From: Podila epigama
Taxonomy: Eukaryota; Mortierellomycota; Mortierellomycetes; Mortierellales; Mortierellaceae
Direction: 5' to 3'
Length of the DNA: 13,923 nt
Assembly: GCA_015679605.1 (NCBI GenBank)
Contig: JAAAVE010000715.1
Span: 251 to 14,173 of the forward strand
The notes under the pieces are model-generated. The model had not been told where the DNA came from. It worked only from the letters and a program-made list of their open reading frames with translations, and made no database searches. Of this stretch, positions 1 through 7,855 are shown one piece after another. Position 1 is the stretch's first letter. Each line of letters begins with the position of its first letter. A program made the translations under genes and the position numbers.

Positions 1-341
1 AGGCTATGTAAAAGTAATCTAAGTCACTCTTCAATGCTTCCACATGACCTTCACATCACCTATACGCGATGATCGAACATTCATCTTGACACTGGGGTTA
101 TTATTATTTCGATGCTTCAAACAACGACTGCGGATGCTGATATGATGACCCTTACATGAAGCCGAATTCCTGAGTTTTTGACATTTTTCACAGAATACAC
201 AAGAGTTGCGGAGAGTTGTTAGGATGATCTTTTCAATTGAAAGTTTATGGAGGCTAAGACTAAGAGCTATGATATGGGGTCTAGAGTTGGAAGTGTCCGC
301 GCTCAAGTTTGATAGTGATGACAGTCTGCAATGTCCAGGAG
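1..341. other. 3' flank of methyltransferase gene, no gene seen
   Basis: A/T-rich sequence downstream of the methyltransferase stop. A 112-codon minus-strand frame (31-369) overlaps the methyltransferase end in another frame, has no recognisable domain and is treated as chance. No clear poly(A) signal was found. Confidence 0.5.
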
Positions 342-1478
342 TTATTTCTTGGTCGCGACAATCACCCACAACCTATACACATGTAAGGCGTTTTCTTCCC
401 TCAGAGCTTGGCCCAATGCGTCCCTCACTGCCACCATCAAGTCTTCAGCCTGACTCTTCTTCAGTCCGCCATATTCGACCCACAGGCTCATAAATGTGCT
501 CCGGAAAACTGCCATTAGCATTTCCACAGTTCGTTCACAAAGCTCAGGCAATGTAACTACTCCTGCTCGATAGTCTTCAGCACCCAGATCTTCGAACTCC
601 TGCAGTTCCATCACCTCAACATTCCAGTCAGCATCCTTGAATGCAGCTGAAACTTCAGCGCGATTTCGACTATAGGTTGGACAGTTGCAGTTTTGCCGCA
701 TCCAAGTTAAACTTGCAGCACCACGCTCTGCAACAATTTCATGGACGCGTTCAAAAACCGGTCGAAAGCATGAGTTTGTTCCTGGCTCACCTTCAGGCAC
801 ACCTGGGAATGACAGGACAATTTTGCCTCCATGACGAAGTTCCTTATGACGTTGAGAAACATACGCGGTGAAATCCTCCTGGGACTGTTTTGCTACTTGC
901 TGCAGCGAGAACTCCGTTTGTTGCAACCATGACACATTACTGAGCCAATGTAGCGCAGCGCATGAATACACCAGATCGAGCGTTCCTGGCTTCATCAACG
1001 GAGTGTACATACTTTTGCCTAGAGTATGTAAGGTCGGCTTATAGTCAGCCACAGCTGAACCTGAGATCACAGATAGCAGCACGTTAAAGTCGTTGTCTGG
1101 CAGATCGTTGAACGTAAAGGATACAGTGGAGGAAGGGTCGCGGTCCACGGCAGCTTGACACACAGCAAGAGCGAAATCAACAGAGTTGACACCATGACTG
1201 CATGCATTTTCGAGAACACGGACACAATGATCAGACGGCAGCGATGGCAGACTTTGAGCGGCCTTAACAATGTACTTGAGCAGGTTCGCAGCTATTTTGC
1301 GCTGGATCGTTGCCTTGCTGTTGTAGTCTGTCATCGATTTCACACCCTGAGAAAGCGCAGCTTGTTTGTGAAAAGGCGGAAAGGATAAAAGCCTGAGGGC
1401 GACATAATGCTGGCTGGCCGATATGAGGCGGAAGATCTCTCGAAAGTAATTTCTAATGGGATTGACTGTGGAAAGCAT
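342..1478 (-). CDS. SABATH-family SAM-dependent carboxyl methyltransferase
   Basis: Single uninterrupted reading frame, 378 residues from the ATG at 1478. SABATH enzymes methylate carboxyl groups of small acids (salicylate, jasmonate, IAA, farnesoate) or nitrogen atoms using SAM; the substrate here cannot be read. Visible landmarks in family order: YNSKATIQRK (52-61, like the plant SYAKNSxxQ segment), the SAM-binding loop ENACSHGVN (90-98; plants have DLGCSSGPN, so the acidic D is E here), FNDLPDNDFN (123-132), LVYSCAALHWLSNV (169-182), and GGKIVLSFPG (217-226). The C-terminus RLWVIVATKK matches the family end, so the gene is complete at 3'. Length is normal for the family (about 350-390). 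Residues 1-48 precede the catalytic domain and are Arg-rich and free of acids apart from one Glu, like a mitochondrial presequence. Other in-frame starts are at 1613 (unlikely, upstream of a TATA box) and 1334 (MTDYNSK, a minimal 330-residue enzyme). Family confident; start, location and substrate are inferred. Confidence 0.87.
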   Translation of the reverse strand: MLSTVNPIRNYFREIFRLISASQHYVALRLLSFPPFHKQAALSQGVKSMTDYNSKATIQRKIAANLLKYIVKAAQSLPSLPSDHCVRVLENACSHGVNSVDFALAVCQAAVDRDPSSTVSFTFNDLPDNDFNVLLSVISGSAVADYKPTLHTLGKSMYTPLMKPGTLDLVYSCAALHWLSNVSWLQQTEFSLQQVAKQSQEDFTAYVSQRHKELRHGGKIVLSFPGVPEGEPGTNSCFRPVFERVHEIVAERGAASLTWMRQNCNCPTYSRNRAEVSAAFKDADWNVEVMELQEFEDLGAEDYRAGVVTLPELCERTVEMLMAVFRSTFMSLWVEYGGLKKSQAEDLMVAVRDALGQALREENALHVYRLWVIVATKK

Positions 1479-1533
1479 GGTTGTTTGTTTGATTTTGACG
1501 AGCGACGTTGTGTGGTAGGTCATGTACTCACCA

Positions 1534-1541
1534 TATTTATA
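1534..1541 (-). promoter_or_regulatory. TATA box for the methyltransferase gene
   Basis: The minus strand reads TATAAATA, a full TATA consensus, 56 nt upstream of the ATG at 1478. This spacing suits transcription starting around 1500-1510 and argues against the in-frame ATG at 1613 as the translation start. No experimental start site is available. Confidence 0.5.
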
Positions 1542-1613
1542 GGAGTGATTGCCGGTAATCTTTATTGAAGGAGCGGCACAGCCTGGGTTGTACGTTTTGT
1601 GATAGCGTAACAA

Positions 1614-1984
1614 CTCAACAACTCCAAAGGATCAAGGAGGCAATGCAAAACAAGAATAGTAAAGTTGAGAAGGCAAAAGAGCAATTGACAATGTATAATT
1701 GACGCATCTCGCCCTTCTCCTCAGATTTAAACATCTGCCTTGATTATTCCAAAAGGCATTTGGATCTCAAGGATTACATCCCGAGTATTTCACTGCTGTG
1801 CCATCTGTCTATGGTCCTTGATCTGAACTGGCATCCCTTACTTTGTTCTATCGCTCTATCGCAACTTGTATGTTTAGTACGTGTCTTCTCTTTATTCACA
1901 TTGCGATTCAGAATCTACAACAATGACACATATCATGATATTACATCATTTGGTAGTTTCGCAATGTCGCTAGTCCTGAACCGT
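1614..1984. other. Intergenic, upstream of methyltransferase; no gene seen
   Basis: No supported coding region. A 76-codon plus-strand frame (1760-1990) runs into the rRNA-like fragment and has no recognisable domain. No CCAAT box was identified for the methyltransferase. Confidence 0.5.
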
Positions 1985-2062
1985 TATTAGTTTTTCAATA
2001 GTACGAGAGGAACCGTTTCTGAACGCCTCAAAAGCAGAACCCGTTCTAGAACGCGAGGCGAT
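1985..2062 (+). pseudogene. Degenerate fragment of cytosolic large-subunit (25S/28S) rRNA
   Basis: Three blocks match the 3' part of eukaryotic LSU rRNA in the correct order and strand: AGTACGAGAGGAAC (2000-2013), the universally conserved sarcin-ricin loop; CTGAACGCCTC (2019-2029); and CTAGAACGCG (2046-2055), with CAGAA-like sequence between the last two. A TTAGTTTT (1988-1995) and AATAG just before may be earlier LSU remnants. In intact fungal 25S the loop and the CTGAACGCCTC block are separated by roughly 80 nt, but here by 5, so there are internal deletions. The CTGAACGCCTC form is cytosolic, not bacterial or mitochondrial. It is too short and broken to be functional rRNA. It may be a repair-inserted or reverse-transcribed rRNA piece. 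The comparison is from memory of LSU sequences, not a computed alignment. Confidence 0.7.
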
Positions 2063-2085
2063 CACCACCAAGTAGAAATTGTTGA

Positions 2086-2117
<32 letters not shown>

Positions 2118-2119
2118 AA
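2086..2119. repeat. Homopolymer tract T25 followed by A9
   Basis: Twenty-five T followed directly by nine A, 24 nt after the rRNA-like fragment. It could be the tail or junction of an inserted sequence, or simple homopolymer expansion; other T runs (e.g. 2867-2880) occur in this intergenic region. Confidence 0.8.
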
Positions 2120-3755
2120 CTGTATTTGGCGCGAGAGGGGTTGGGTTCAAAGCCCCCTCTCCTTTTGTAAGCAAGCACCCTATTACCTCTTTCCATCCAT
2201 GCAGAAACATCTTGTCACAGGCAACCCCCCTTCTTGAATTGCAGCAGATACACTTGGTAGTATTCATACCATCTTGTACCCATTTATGATATTCACTAAT
2301 AGCCCAGAGCGATGATATTCGCATTGACATTGAAGGAAGTAAGCCCGTTGTCGATTCGTGGCATTGTAGATATTTACGCTTGTCAGAACTCAGTTGTATA
2401 ATTGTACGTAGTCGAAATAGTCTTGTAGGTGAAGTATCTTGGCTCGAGGGGGAGACGGCAAGGGGTGGTAAACTTTTCGCGTTAGCTGCCCCGTCTTACT
2501 GATTTGTGTTCAATTACTCTTCAGGAACAGAAAAAAAAAACATGTTCTCACTTGCAAATCGCGTACAACAAAATGCTGCTCAATATAAACAGCGGATTTT
2601 ATTCAAAAAACATCTAGAGCGGCAATGTGTCTCACATTCTTTGTTGCTCTACTTGTCATGATTTTAGAGGGGTAAACCCTCAACTCGCCTAGCGTGGCAG
2701 TAGCAGTTCTTTAAGATGGAGGAAAGAAGAAGTGCAATAAGAAGGTAAAGGGCATCGCCTCAATAATCCTGGCTTCCATATTGCTGCAATAGTCGCCGTA
2801 TCGCAGTATGAGTCTGTGATAAATACAATCTAGACTATTGCAAACTGACACAAACTGCATGCTCCTTTTTTTTTTTTTTTAACGATTAGCGCTTATCCAC
2901 TGTCTTGAAGAGACGCAGACGAGCTTGTCCGTTATACCCGTGGTAACTTCCACGGCAACGTCTACGGCAACGTCCTGTATGACGTCTTGAGCACTAGGAA
3001 AAAGAGGTGATGAGGGCGTGGGGGAGAATGCAGATGGAGGAGATGTCGAGGAGAATGAAGCTCCTGAGAGTGGAGATGAAAACGATGATCTGACAGACAA
3101 CGCGGAAGATCATGAAGAGGTATATCCACTTCACTTTTTTTTTTTTGTTGTTGTTGTTGTTTTGCCATGTAATCGAACGACGGCCACAAAATACTTATAA
3201 AGACCATGCTCCCCTCATGGCCCAATGATTATCGTGCAATCACCCATGCAGGGATTTTCAAGTGCGAGCGCGAATACCTATCAATACGTTTAGCCAAAAG
3301 CATGATCTGCTATATAAACCAGATCAGGATTGACAGACGAGCATCATCACGGATTGCATGAGACCTTGGTGCCAGCCTTTCACAAGAATTCGCGCCATGC
3401 GATAGCGTGTAAATATTACGTGATAATGTTTGAGAAAAATAGATTGATAGGACATAGGCAGGTTTTTGTTTTTTTCTACTCCAGTCGCCGCTGTTTATCT
3501 GGGACCCATTATAGCCTATGTACATATCTATCAATTACCCGGACGTGATCATGTACGATGGTGCGAAAGGAGGTTTGTTTAGACCCTGTTGGGCACAACA
3601 ATGCAAAAAGAAGAGAAGGTTCAGTATCAGAGTCCAGCTGGTCTTGCCCTTTGGCCGGGTATGATAGCCAAAGTATGTATGTACCGTACGTGTATGTTGT
3701 GGCGTCAAGTCAAACTGTCAAGCCCGACCAGTCAATCCATCAGCTAGCCAGCCGT
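2120..3755. other. Intergenic, low-complexity; no supported gene
   Basis: A/T-rich DNA with T runs (2867-2880, 3136-3145) and a GTT microsatellite (about 3146-3161). A 12-bp unit ending ACGGCAACGTC is duplicated in tandem at 2951-2974, directly after a perfect hairpin, CCGTGG-TAACTT-CCACGG (2938-2955). Another small hairpin, GAGGG-GTAAA-CCCTC, lies at 2667-2681. An acidic frame on the plus strand (about 2991-3140, rich in Glu and Asp) lacks a convincing start or homology. Short frames at 2109-2330 and 2879-3100 are also unsupported. Confidence 0.5.
3303..3326 (+). promoter_or_regulatory. TATA-like motif inside a 7-bp inverted repeat
   Basis: TGATCTG (3303-3309) and CAGATCA (3320-3326) form a perfect 7-bp stem around a 10-nt loop that contains TATATAAA (3311-3318). 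No convincing ORF follows within a few hundred bases, so any transcript would be non-coding or the match is chance. Confidence 0.3.
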
Positions 3756-3785
3756 GGGGCGGGTGGGGCAAGTGGGGCGAGCGGG
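3756..3785 (+). promoter_or_regulatory. G-quadruplex-type motif upstream of the bZIP gene
   Basis: Five G runs (3756-3759, 3761-3763, 3765-3768, 3773-3776, 3783-3785) separated by 1, 1, 4 and 6 nt satisfy the standard four-run G-quadruplex pattern. It sits about 475 bp upstream of the first uORF of the bZIP gene, in otherwise A/T-rich DNA. Folding and function are inferred. Confidence 0.5.
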
Positions 3786-4035
3786 CAAAGGGAGCAAAAG
3801 GAGCAACAAAAAGAAAAAAGGTTCATCCACTCCCGAAAAAGTGTTTCGTCAAAAAAAAATAAAGAGACACGCGGACGATATCCATCTCTCCGTCGAAACG
3901 CACCAATGGGAGTGCTCCATCCCATCCATCTCTTTATTTTTTAAAAAAACAATGCTGAGTGCGATATGCTTTGCTTAAGTACTCGCTGAAAAAAAGGAAA
4001 AGGGGAGGGCCATTGGAAAAGATTTAAAAAGTCGC

Positions 4036-4245
4036 ACTCCTTTTCTTCTTTCTTTTCTTTTTTCTTCTTTTTCTTCAACTTTTTCACTCCACAACTCACC
4101 CCAACCCACCCCTTTACAAAACAAATACAGACACTCTGTTAAAACACCAGCAGCCTTTTTATTGTCATATCATAACAAACATCTTTTTTTATTTTTAAAA
4201 TATTTTTTTATTTTTTTTAAACATATTTTAACCTATATCACGTTT
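4036..4245 (+). promoter_or_regulatory. Probable core promoter of the bZIP gene
   Basis: A pyrimidine tract (about 4038-4087, mainly T with C) is followed by a strongly A/T-rich block (about 4181-4235) that includes TATA-like runs. Such pairs are common in fungal core promoters. There is no ATG between 3953 and 4261, so a transcript starting anywhere in this interval meets the first uORF as its first AUG. The start site itself cannot be read. Confidence 0.4.
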
Positions 4246-4260
4246 ACCGTTTTGCCCAAG

Positions 4261-4281
4261 ATGTCGTCCATTATCGTTTAA
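4261..4281 (+). CDS. uORF1 of the bZIP gene (6 codons)
   Basis: ATG TCG TCC ATT ATC GTT TAA encodes MSSIIV. It has A at -3, a favourable initiation context. It is the first AUG after the A/T-rich promoter block and lies 396 nt upstream of the main AUG. A very short first uORF is typical of GCN4, cpc-1 and ATF4 leaders, where it lets 40S subunits stay on the mRNA and resume scanning. Whether the transcript includes this AUG depends on the unmapped start site. Confidence 0.5.
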   Translation: MSSIIV

Positions 4282-4451
4282 GCGTTCTCTTTTCTCTCGT
4301 TTCTCTACTCTCTCTCTCAAGTCTCAAATCTCTCTCAGTGAAAAAACTACTTTACTCGAATCTCTCGTCTCTCAAATACGACTCTCAGTCTCAATCTCAC
4401 TCACTCTCAACTCTCAATTCTCGAATACTCAATATCTCTCAAGTCTCAAAA
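4282..4451 (+). promoter_or_regulatory. AUG-free CT-rich 5' leader between the two uORFs
   Basis: These 170 nt are mostly CTCTCAA- and TCTCAAT-type repeats, contain no ATG, and have little G, so strong structure is unlikely. A long, unstructured, AUG-free spacer is what a scanning-reinitiation leader requires between a permissive uORF1 and an inhibitory uORF2. Confidence 0.5.
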
Positions 4452-4550
4452 ATGGCTCCCTCTCACCCCCCCTCTCAACCCAGCAGTGCTACAAACCAGA
4501 AGAATCAATACACCGAACCAAAATCATCCTTTGATAGACACAGACCTTAA
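4452..4550 (+). CDS. uORF2 of the bZIP gene (32 codons)
   Basis: ATG at 4452 in a strong context (AAAAATGG) opens a 32-codon frame rich in Ser, Pro and Gln, ending TAA at 4548-4550. It lies 170 nt after uORF1 and ends 106 nt before the main AUG at 4657, without overlap. No further ATG occurs between its stop and the main start. The context predicts efficient initiation and so repression of the main ORF unless bypassed. The peptide itself has no recognised function. Confidence 0.6.
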   Translation: MAPSHPPSQPSSATNQKNQYTEPKSSFDRHRP

Positions 4551-4656
4551 AAGAACATCAGTTTAAAGTCCAAATTTACACCTACTACCCAACATCGCCC
4601 ATAGTAACAACACCCAAAAAAGACTTTTCAAAAAAAGAACAGAAAAAAAAAAGAAA

Positions 4657-6156
4657 ATGAACACCACCACCAACAACACCCACAACCTTTTCAGCTTGGC
4701 TGCGGCTGAGCGTTTGCTCCAGTCAGCCAACTCGCTGGATTCTGCCTTGTCCTCAGGTAAGAAACAGTTGAAAAAAAATCGATATGGACTGCTTTTTTGA
4801 TGACTCAAAACCTTAAATTTCTAAACCTTATTTTCCCGACTCTTTACTAAATCCTCCGATCTATTTTAATGTATCTTTTCTAATTTAATAGACAAGAAGC
4901 AACAACAGCGCCCCGCAACAGCCCTCTTTGACTTTGGCCTTGACACCATCTTCAATGGGCCCGAGCTCTCGACGAACCTCTTTGATGACTGGCTCTTGAA
5001 CGATGTTCAGCAAGCTGGCTTCATGGGTAACCACGACGACTTTGCTGCCACCTCGTCCTCGTCCGACTCTGACTCAAACAACGGCGACTCGCCCGTCGTT
5101 GGCTTTGATTCGATCATCTCGGATGCTGAGCTCATGGGTCACTCCGGCGGCCAGGCTTCCCCCACAGCCACACCCACTGTGCCCATGGCTTTGTTCCCCG
5201 AGATCCAGACCACCGCAGTGACAGCTCCTGCCGTGAACAATGTTGCCGCTGCTGCTGCTGCTGTCAATGCTGCCACTGCTGCTACCACGGCTACTTCAAA
5301 GCCCATGTTGCCAATGTCGCCCCTGTCGCCTGAAGCTGTCCGCCAAGCAGCAGCAGCCTTGAATATCCCTTGGAGCAAAGGTCTCGAGGAGGCTGTCTTG
5401 GCTCAGTCTTTGTTGGCTTCCATCCCAATGGCTCTCGCCATGCCATTGGCCCAGCCTGCACCTGCTGCCACCGCTGCCGTGATTGCACCTCGCAACACCA
5501 CGACTGTTGCCACCCCCAAGAGCCCAGTTGCCATTGCCATGGCGACTGCCAGCTCGAGCCCTCGTTTGAGCCTTAGCCCAAGCCCAAGCTCGAGCAAACG
5601 CTCCAGCCCTAGCCAGAGCCCTGCGCCTCAGTCATCTTTGGAACTTGTTGAACGAACAAAGACCACGACGCCTTTGCTTGCACCTGCCACGACACCCCGT
5701 CTCTCCATCTTGAGCACCACTCAGACCACTACTGCTGGTATGACGACTGGCTCTGTCAAGGCAACTGTGTACAAGTCAGCTTACCGTTCTGCCTCCTTGC
5801 CCTCGACTGGCCGTCGTTCCGGCTCAGCTGTGGCTGCAGGTTTGAAGCGTGACCGTGAATGGGATGATACGCCTTCAGTGTTGGAAGGCAAGGATATCAC
5901 CGAGATGGACGAGGTGGCACTTAAGCGCGCCAAGAACACGGATGCAGCACGTCGTTCCCGTCGTAAAAAATTGATCTTGATGGAGGGACTCGAACAACGT
6001 GTGGCCGAACTCGAGGTTGAGAACTCGATGTTTGAAGCCAAGTTGAACGAAGTCGAGTTGGAACGTTCCTTGTTGGCGGACAAGGATCAGATGCAACAGG
6101 CTCGTATCATGGAGCTTGAAGCCATGTTGGCTTCTCTCCGACAAAAGATGTACTAG
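4657..6156 (+). CDS. Gcn4/Cpc1-type bZIP transcription factor (2 exons)
   Basis: Exons 4657-4756 and 4892-6156; intron 4757-4891 (GTAAGA...TTTAATAG, phase 1). The product is 454 residues. The C-terminal bZIP starts near residue 373: the basic region ALKRAKNTDAARRSRRKK (376-393) is nearly the Gcn4 sequence, with the N-x(2)-AA-x(2)-S-R DNA contacts. The zipper follows with Leu at 400 and 407 and the conserved buried Asn at 411, the Gcn4-type dimer determinant; the coiled coil continues to the C-terminus, longer than in yeast. The N-terminus has acidic-aromatic clusters (LFDFGLDTIF, LFDDWLLND, about 45-70) like the Gcn4 activation domain; the middle is Ala/Thr/Ser/Pro-rich and disordered. Family role: nuclear activator of amino-acid biosynthesis genes under starvation via TGACTCA sites. 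The start has A at -3 and is preceded by two uORFs. Family is near certain; exact orthology is inferred. Confidence 0.92.
4801..4807 (+). promoter_or_regulatory. TGACTCA (Gcn4/AP-1 element) in the bZIP intron
   Basis: A perfect Gcn4 consensus heptamer, preceded by A (ATGACTCA), lies inside intron 1 of the Gcn4-like gene. It could support autoregulation, which is known for some bZIP genes. Another copy at 5070-5076 lies in the coding sequence. Single heptamers are expected by chance in about every 8 kb on one strand for each form, so this is suggestive only. Confidence 0.3.
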
Positions 6157-6244
6157 TTTCTAGTTTTTGTCTTTTTTCTTTTTCTTTTTCTCAATATCCA
6201 AAGCATCATCAATAGCATTATTATATTTCAGAATCACAAACATG

Positions 6245-6250
6245 AATAAA
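6245..6250 (+). terminator. Poly(A) signal of the bZIP gene
   Basis: AATAAA, 89 nt after the stop codon and followed within 15 nt by an A-rich tract. Position and sequence suit a fungal cleavage and polyadenylation signal. Confidence 0.5.
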
Positions 6251-6676
6251 AACAGTTACAAAAAAAAAAAAAAGAACTGAAGCTCAAAAAAGAAAACATT
6301 TTCATGCGATTTCTTTTGGAAAATCACATGGGTGAAAATGGATGGGATGGGTTCGAGTGTCCATTGGAATATTTGTGCGTGTGAACGAGAGAGTGAGCAA
6401 AGTGGAAAATTAAACAAACGCAAAACGCAAAATAAGGAAATAGGGAAAAACAAAAGCAGACAATATTAATGAGTGGGAAGAAAAATAACAAACCATTTTT
6501 TATATACTACAGCGCAGCGAGTTTTGGTATTCAAAGAAAGTGTGTGTGTGAGAGAGAAGGAGAGAGAAAGAGAAGGAGTAAAAAAACGATTATAACAAAA
6601 AAACGAATATCTATTGAAGAGAAAGTAAAAGGGGATGGAAAAAAGAAAAACAAAAGGGCATTTACCCATTTTCCCA
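6251..6676. other. Convergent 3' intergenic region, no gene seen
   Basis: Separates the 3' ends of the bZIP gene (plus) and RIB3 (minus). It is purine-rich on the plus strand, with a GT/GA microsatellite-like stretch (6541-6578) and many A runs. The short frames here are low-complexity and have no support. No canonical AATAAA was found for RIB3 on the minus strand. Confidence 0.5.
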
Positions 6677-7831
6677 TTAAAAACCCTCAACGAGACCATG
6701 GTCCTTGCGATACTGGATAATGTCAGCAATTGTGATCAACTTGATTCCATGCTCCTTTGCAAACTTGTAGCAATCATCACGACGAGCCATTGATCCATCC
6801 CGGTCATTCACCAATTCACAGATCACAGCCACTGGCTGCAACTTGGCCAACTTGCACAGATCCACCGAGGCCTCTGTGTGGCCAAACCGCCGGATCGTGC
6901 CTCCCTCTGCATAACGAAGGGGCAAAATATGACCGGGGCGGTTAAAATCCTTCGCAGTCTTGGTTGGGTTGGCCAAGGATCGGCATGTCAAGGCACGATC
7001 ATGTGCAGAGATACCCGTCGTTGTGCCATGCGCATAATCCACAGAGACAGTATATGCAGTCTTCATGAGCTCCTGGTTGTTGGGAACCATCAGGGGAAGG
7101 TCCAGCTCCTTTAGCCTTGAAGGAGCAGCTGGCACGCAGACATATCCACTATTGGCAAAGTGACAAAAATAAAATATGAATACATTAGGCGATTTAGTTT
7201 CTACCGGCGTTGTCATGAATATAGTGTTTTGTTCACTTTCACTCTCATTTTGTGTACTTTGTCGGTTTCTTTCCCCCCTAGTGTGCCTCAATAGACTCCA
7301 ACACCAAGGCGATCGGGCCACTCGGATGCAAGAAATAAAATTCATGCATCTCACACTTTTCTTTTTTGCTTTGCTTTGCTTTGTAACGGTGAGAAAAAAA
7401 AAGAAAGGTGGAAAGGGGGAGGGGGGGGGACGACAATGAAGGGAGAAAATAAAAGAGAAAATAAACAGGGAAGACATCTGTTCACCATCTACTGCAAGGA
7501 GACAGAAAAGTCATCTTACCTTGAATGACGAATCAGGAACGCCATCTGTTCTGTAGTAATCTTCTCCGCAGATATAATCAAATCGCCCTCATTCTCCCGG
7601 TCCTCGTTGTCAACTGCAATCACAAACTTGCCATCAGCTAATGCAGAGATGAAGAACAAGTTTATTTTGTTGTTAGTGGTTTTTTTTCTTTCTCTTACTT
7701 GTATGGTCTCATATAACGAGGGCAAGACGAGAACCAGAAACAGGAAACAAACAAAAGAAAAAGAGTCAAGTACCGATATCCTGAATAGCATCAGCAACAG
7801 AGTCAAAGACTACATTCATTTCTTGCACCAT
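6677..7831 (-). CDS. RIB3: 3,4-dihydroxy-2-butanone-4-phosphate synthase (3 exons)
   Basis: Exons 7774-7831, 7520-7637 and 6677-7148; introns 7638-7773 (136 nt) and 7149-7519 (371 nt), all GT-AG with consistent phases. Product 215 residues, the usual fungal length. It converts ribulose 5-phosphate to 3,4-dihydroxy-2-butanone 4-phosphate plus formate, the branch that supplies the four-carbon unit to lumazine synthase in riboflavin synthesis; normally a Mg-dependent cytosolic homodimer. Visible hallmarks: the acidic metal loop [12 protein letters not shown] (29-40), [17 protein letters not shown] (47-63), [13 protein letters not shown] (101-113), RPGHILPLR (129-137) and GHTEASVDL (148-156) with the catalytic His and Glu; [12 protein letters not shown] (170-181). 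All key residues are present. The start at 7831 gives [12 protein letters not shown], matching the family N-terminus, with no in-frame ATG just upstream. It is a monofunctional Rib3 without a GTP cyclohydrolase II domain. Confidence 0.96.
7383..7430. repeat. Purine/G-rich tract in RIB3 intron 2
   Basis: The plus strand has A-rich then G-rich runs, including G5-A-G9 (about 7415-7429), giving a C-rich pyrimidine tract on the coding (minus) strand of the unusually long intron 2. It may reflect simple-sequence expansion; a splicing role is not shown. Confidence 0.5.
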
Positions 7832-7855
7832 GATGTGAATCGTATGTGTAGTAGG

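Noticed and set aside
2130-2165. tRNA-like B box (GGGTTCAAAGCCC) with a possible A box just upstream, suggesting a tRNA or tRNA-derived SINE
   Set aside because: The two boxes are nearly adjacent, the stems do not form a cloverleaf, and no acceptor stem partner was found. It is better explained as a simple GAGGGG/CCCCTC hairpin.
2109-2330. 73-codon minus-strand frame with a Cys pair, considered as a transposase remnant
   Set aside because: No transposase signature could be recognised and it ends in the homopolymer tract.
2991-3140. Acidic plus-strand reading frame (Glu/Asp/Gly-rich)
   Set aside because: No start codon in good context, no homology, bounded by a T run and stop codons, and the opposite strand is equally open. 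It could be a coding relic but cannot be supported.
3951-3977. A further upstream ATG (8 codons) as a third uORF of the bZIP gene
   Set aside because: It lies upstream of the pyrimidine-rich and A/T-rich promoter-like blocks, so it is probably not transcribed with the gene.
6677-7477. RIB3 as an unspliced 266-residue protein starting at 7477
   Set aside because: The first ~110 residues are intron 2 read-through. Splicing 7520 to 7148 restores the conserved RHSSGYVC junction exactly.
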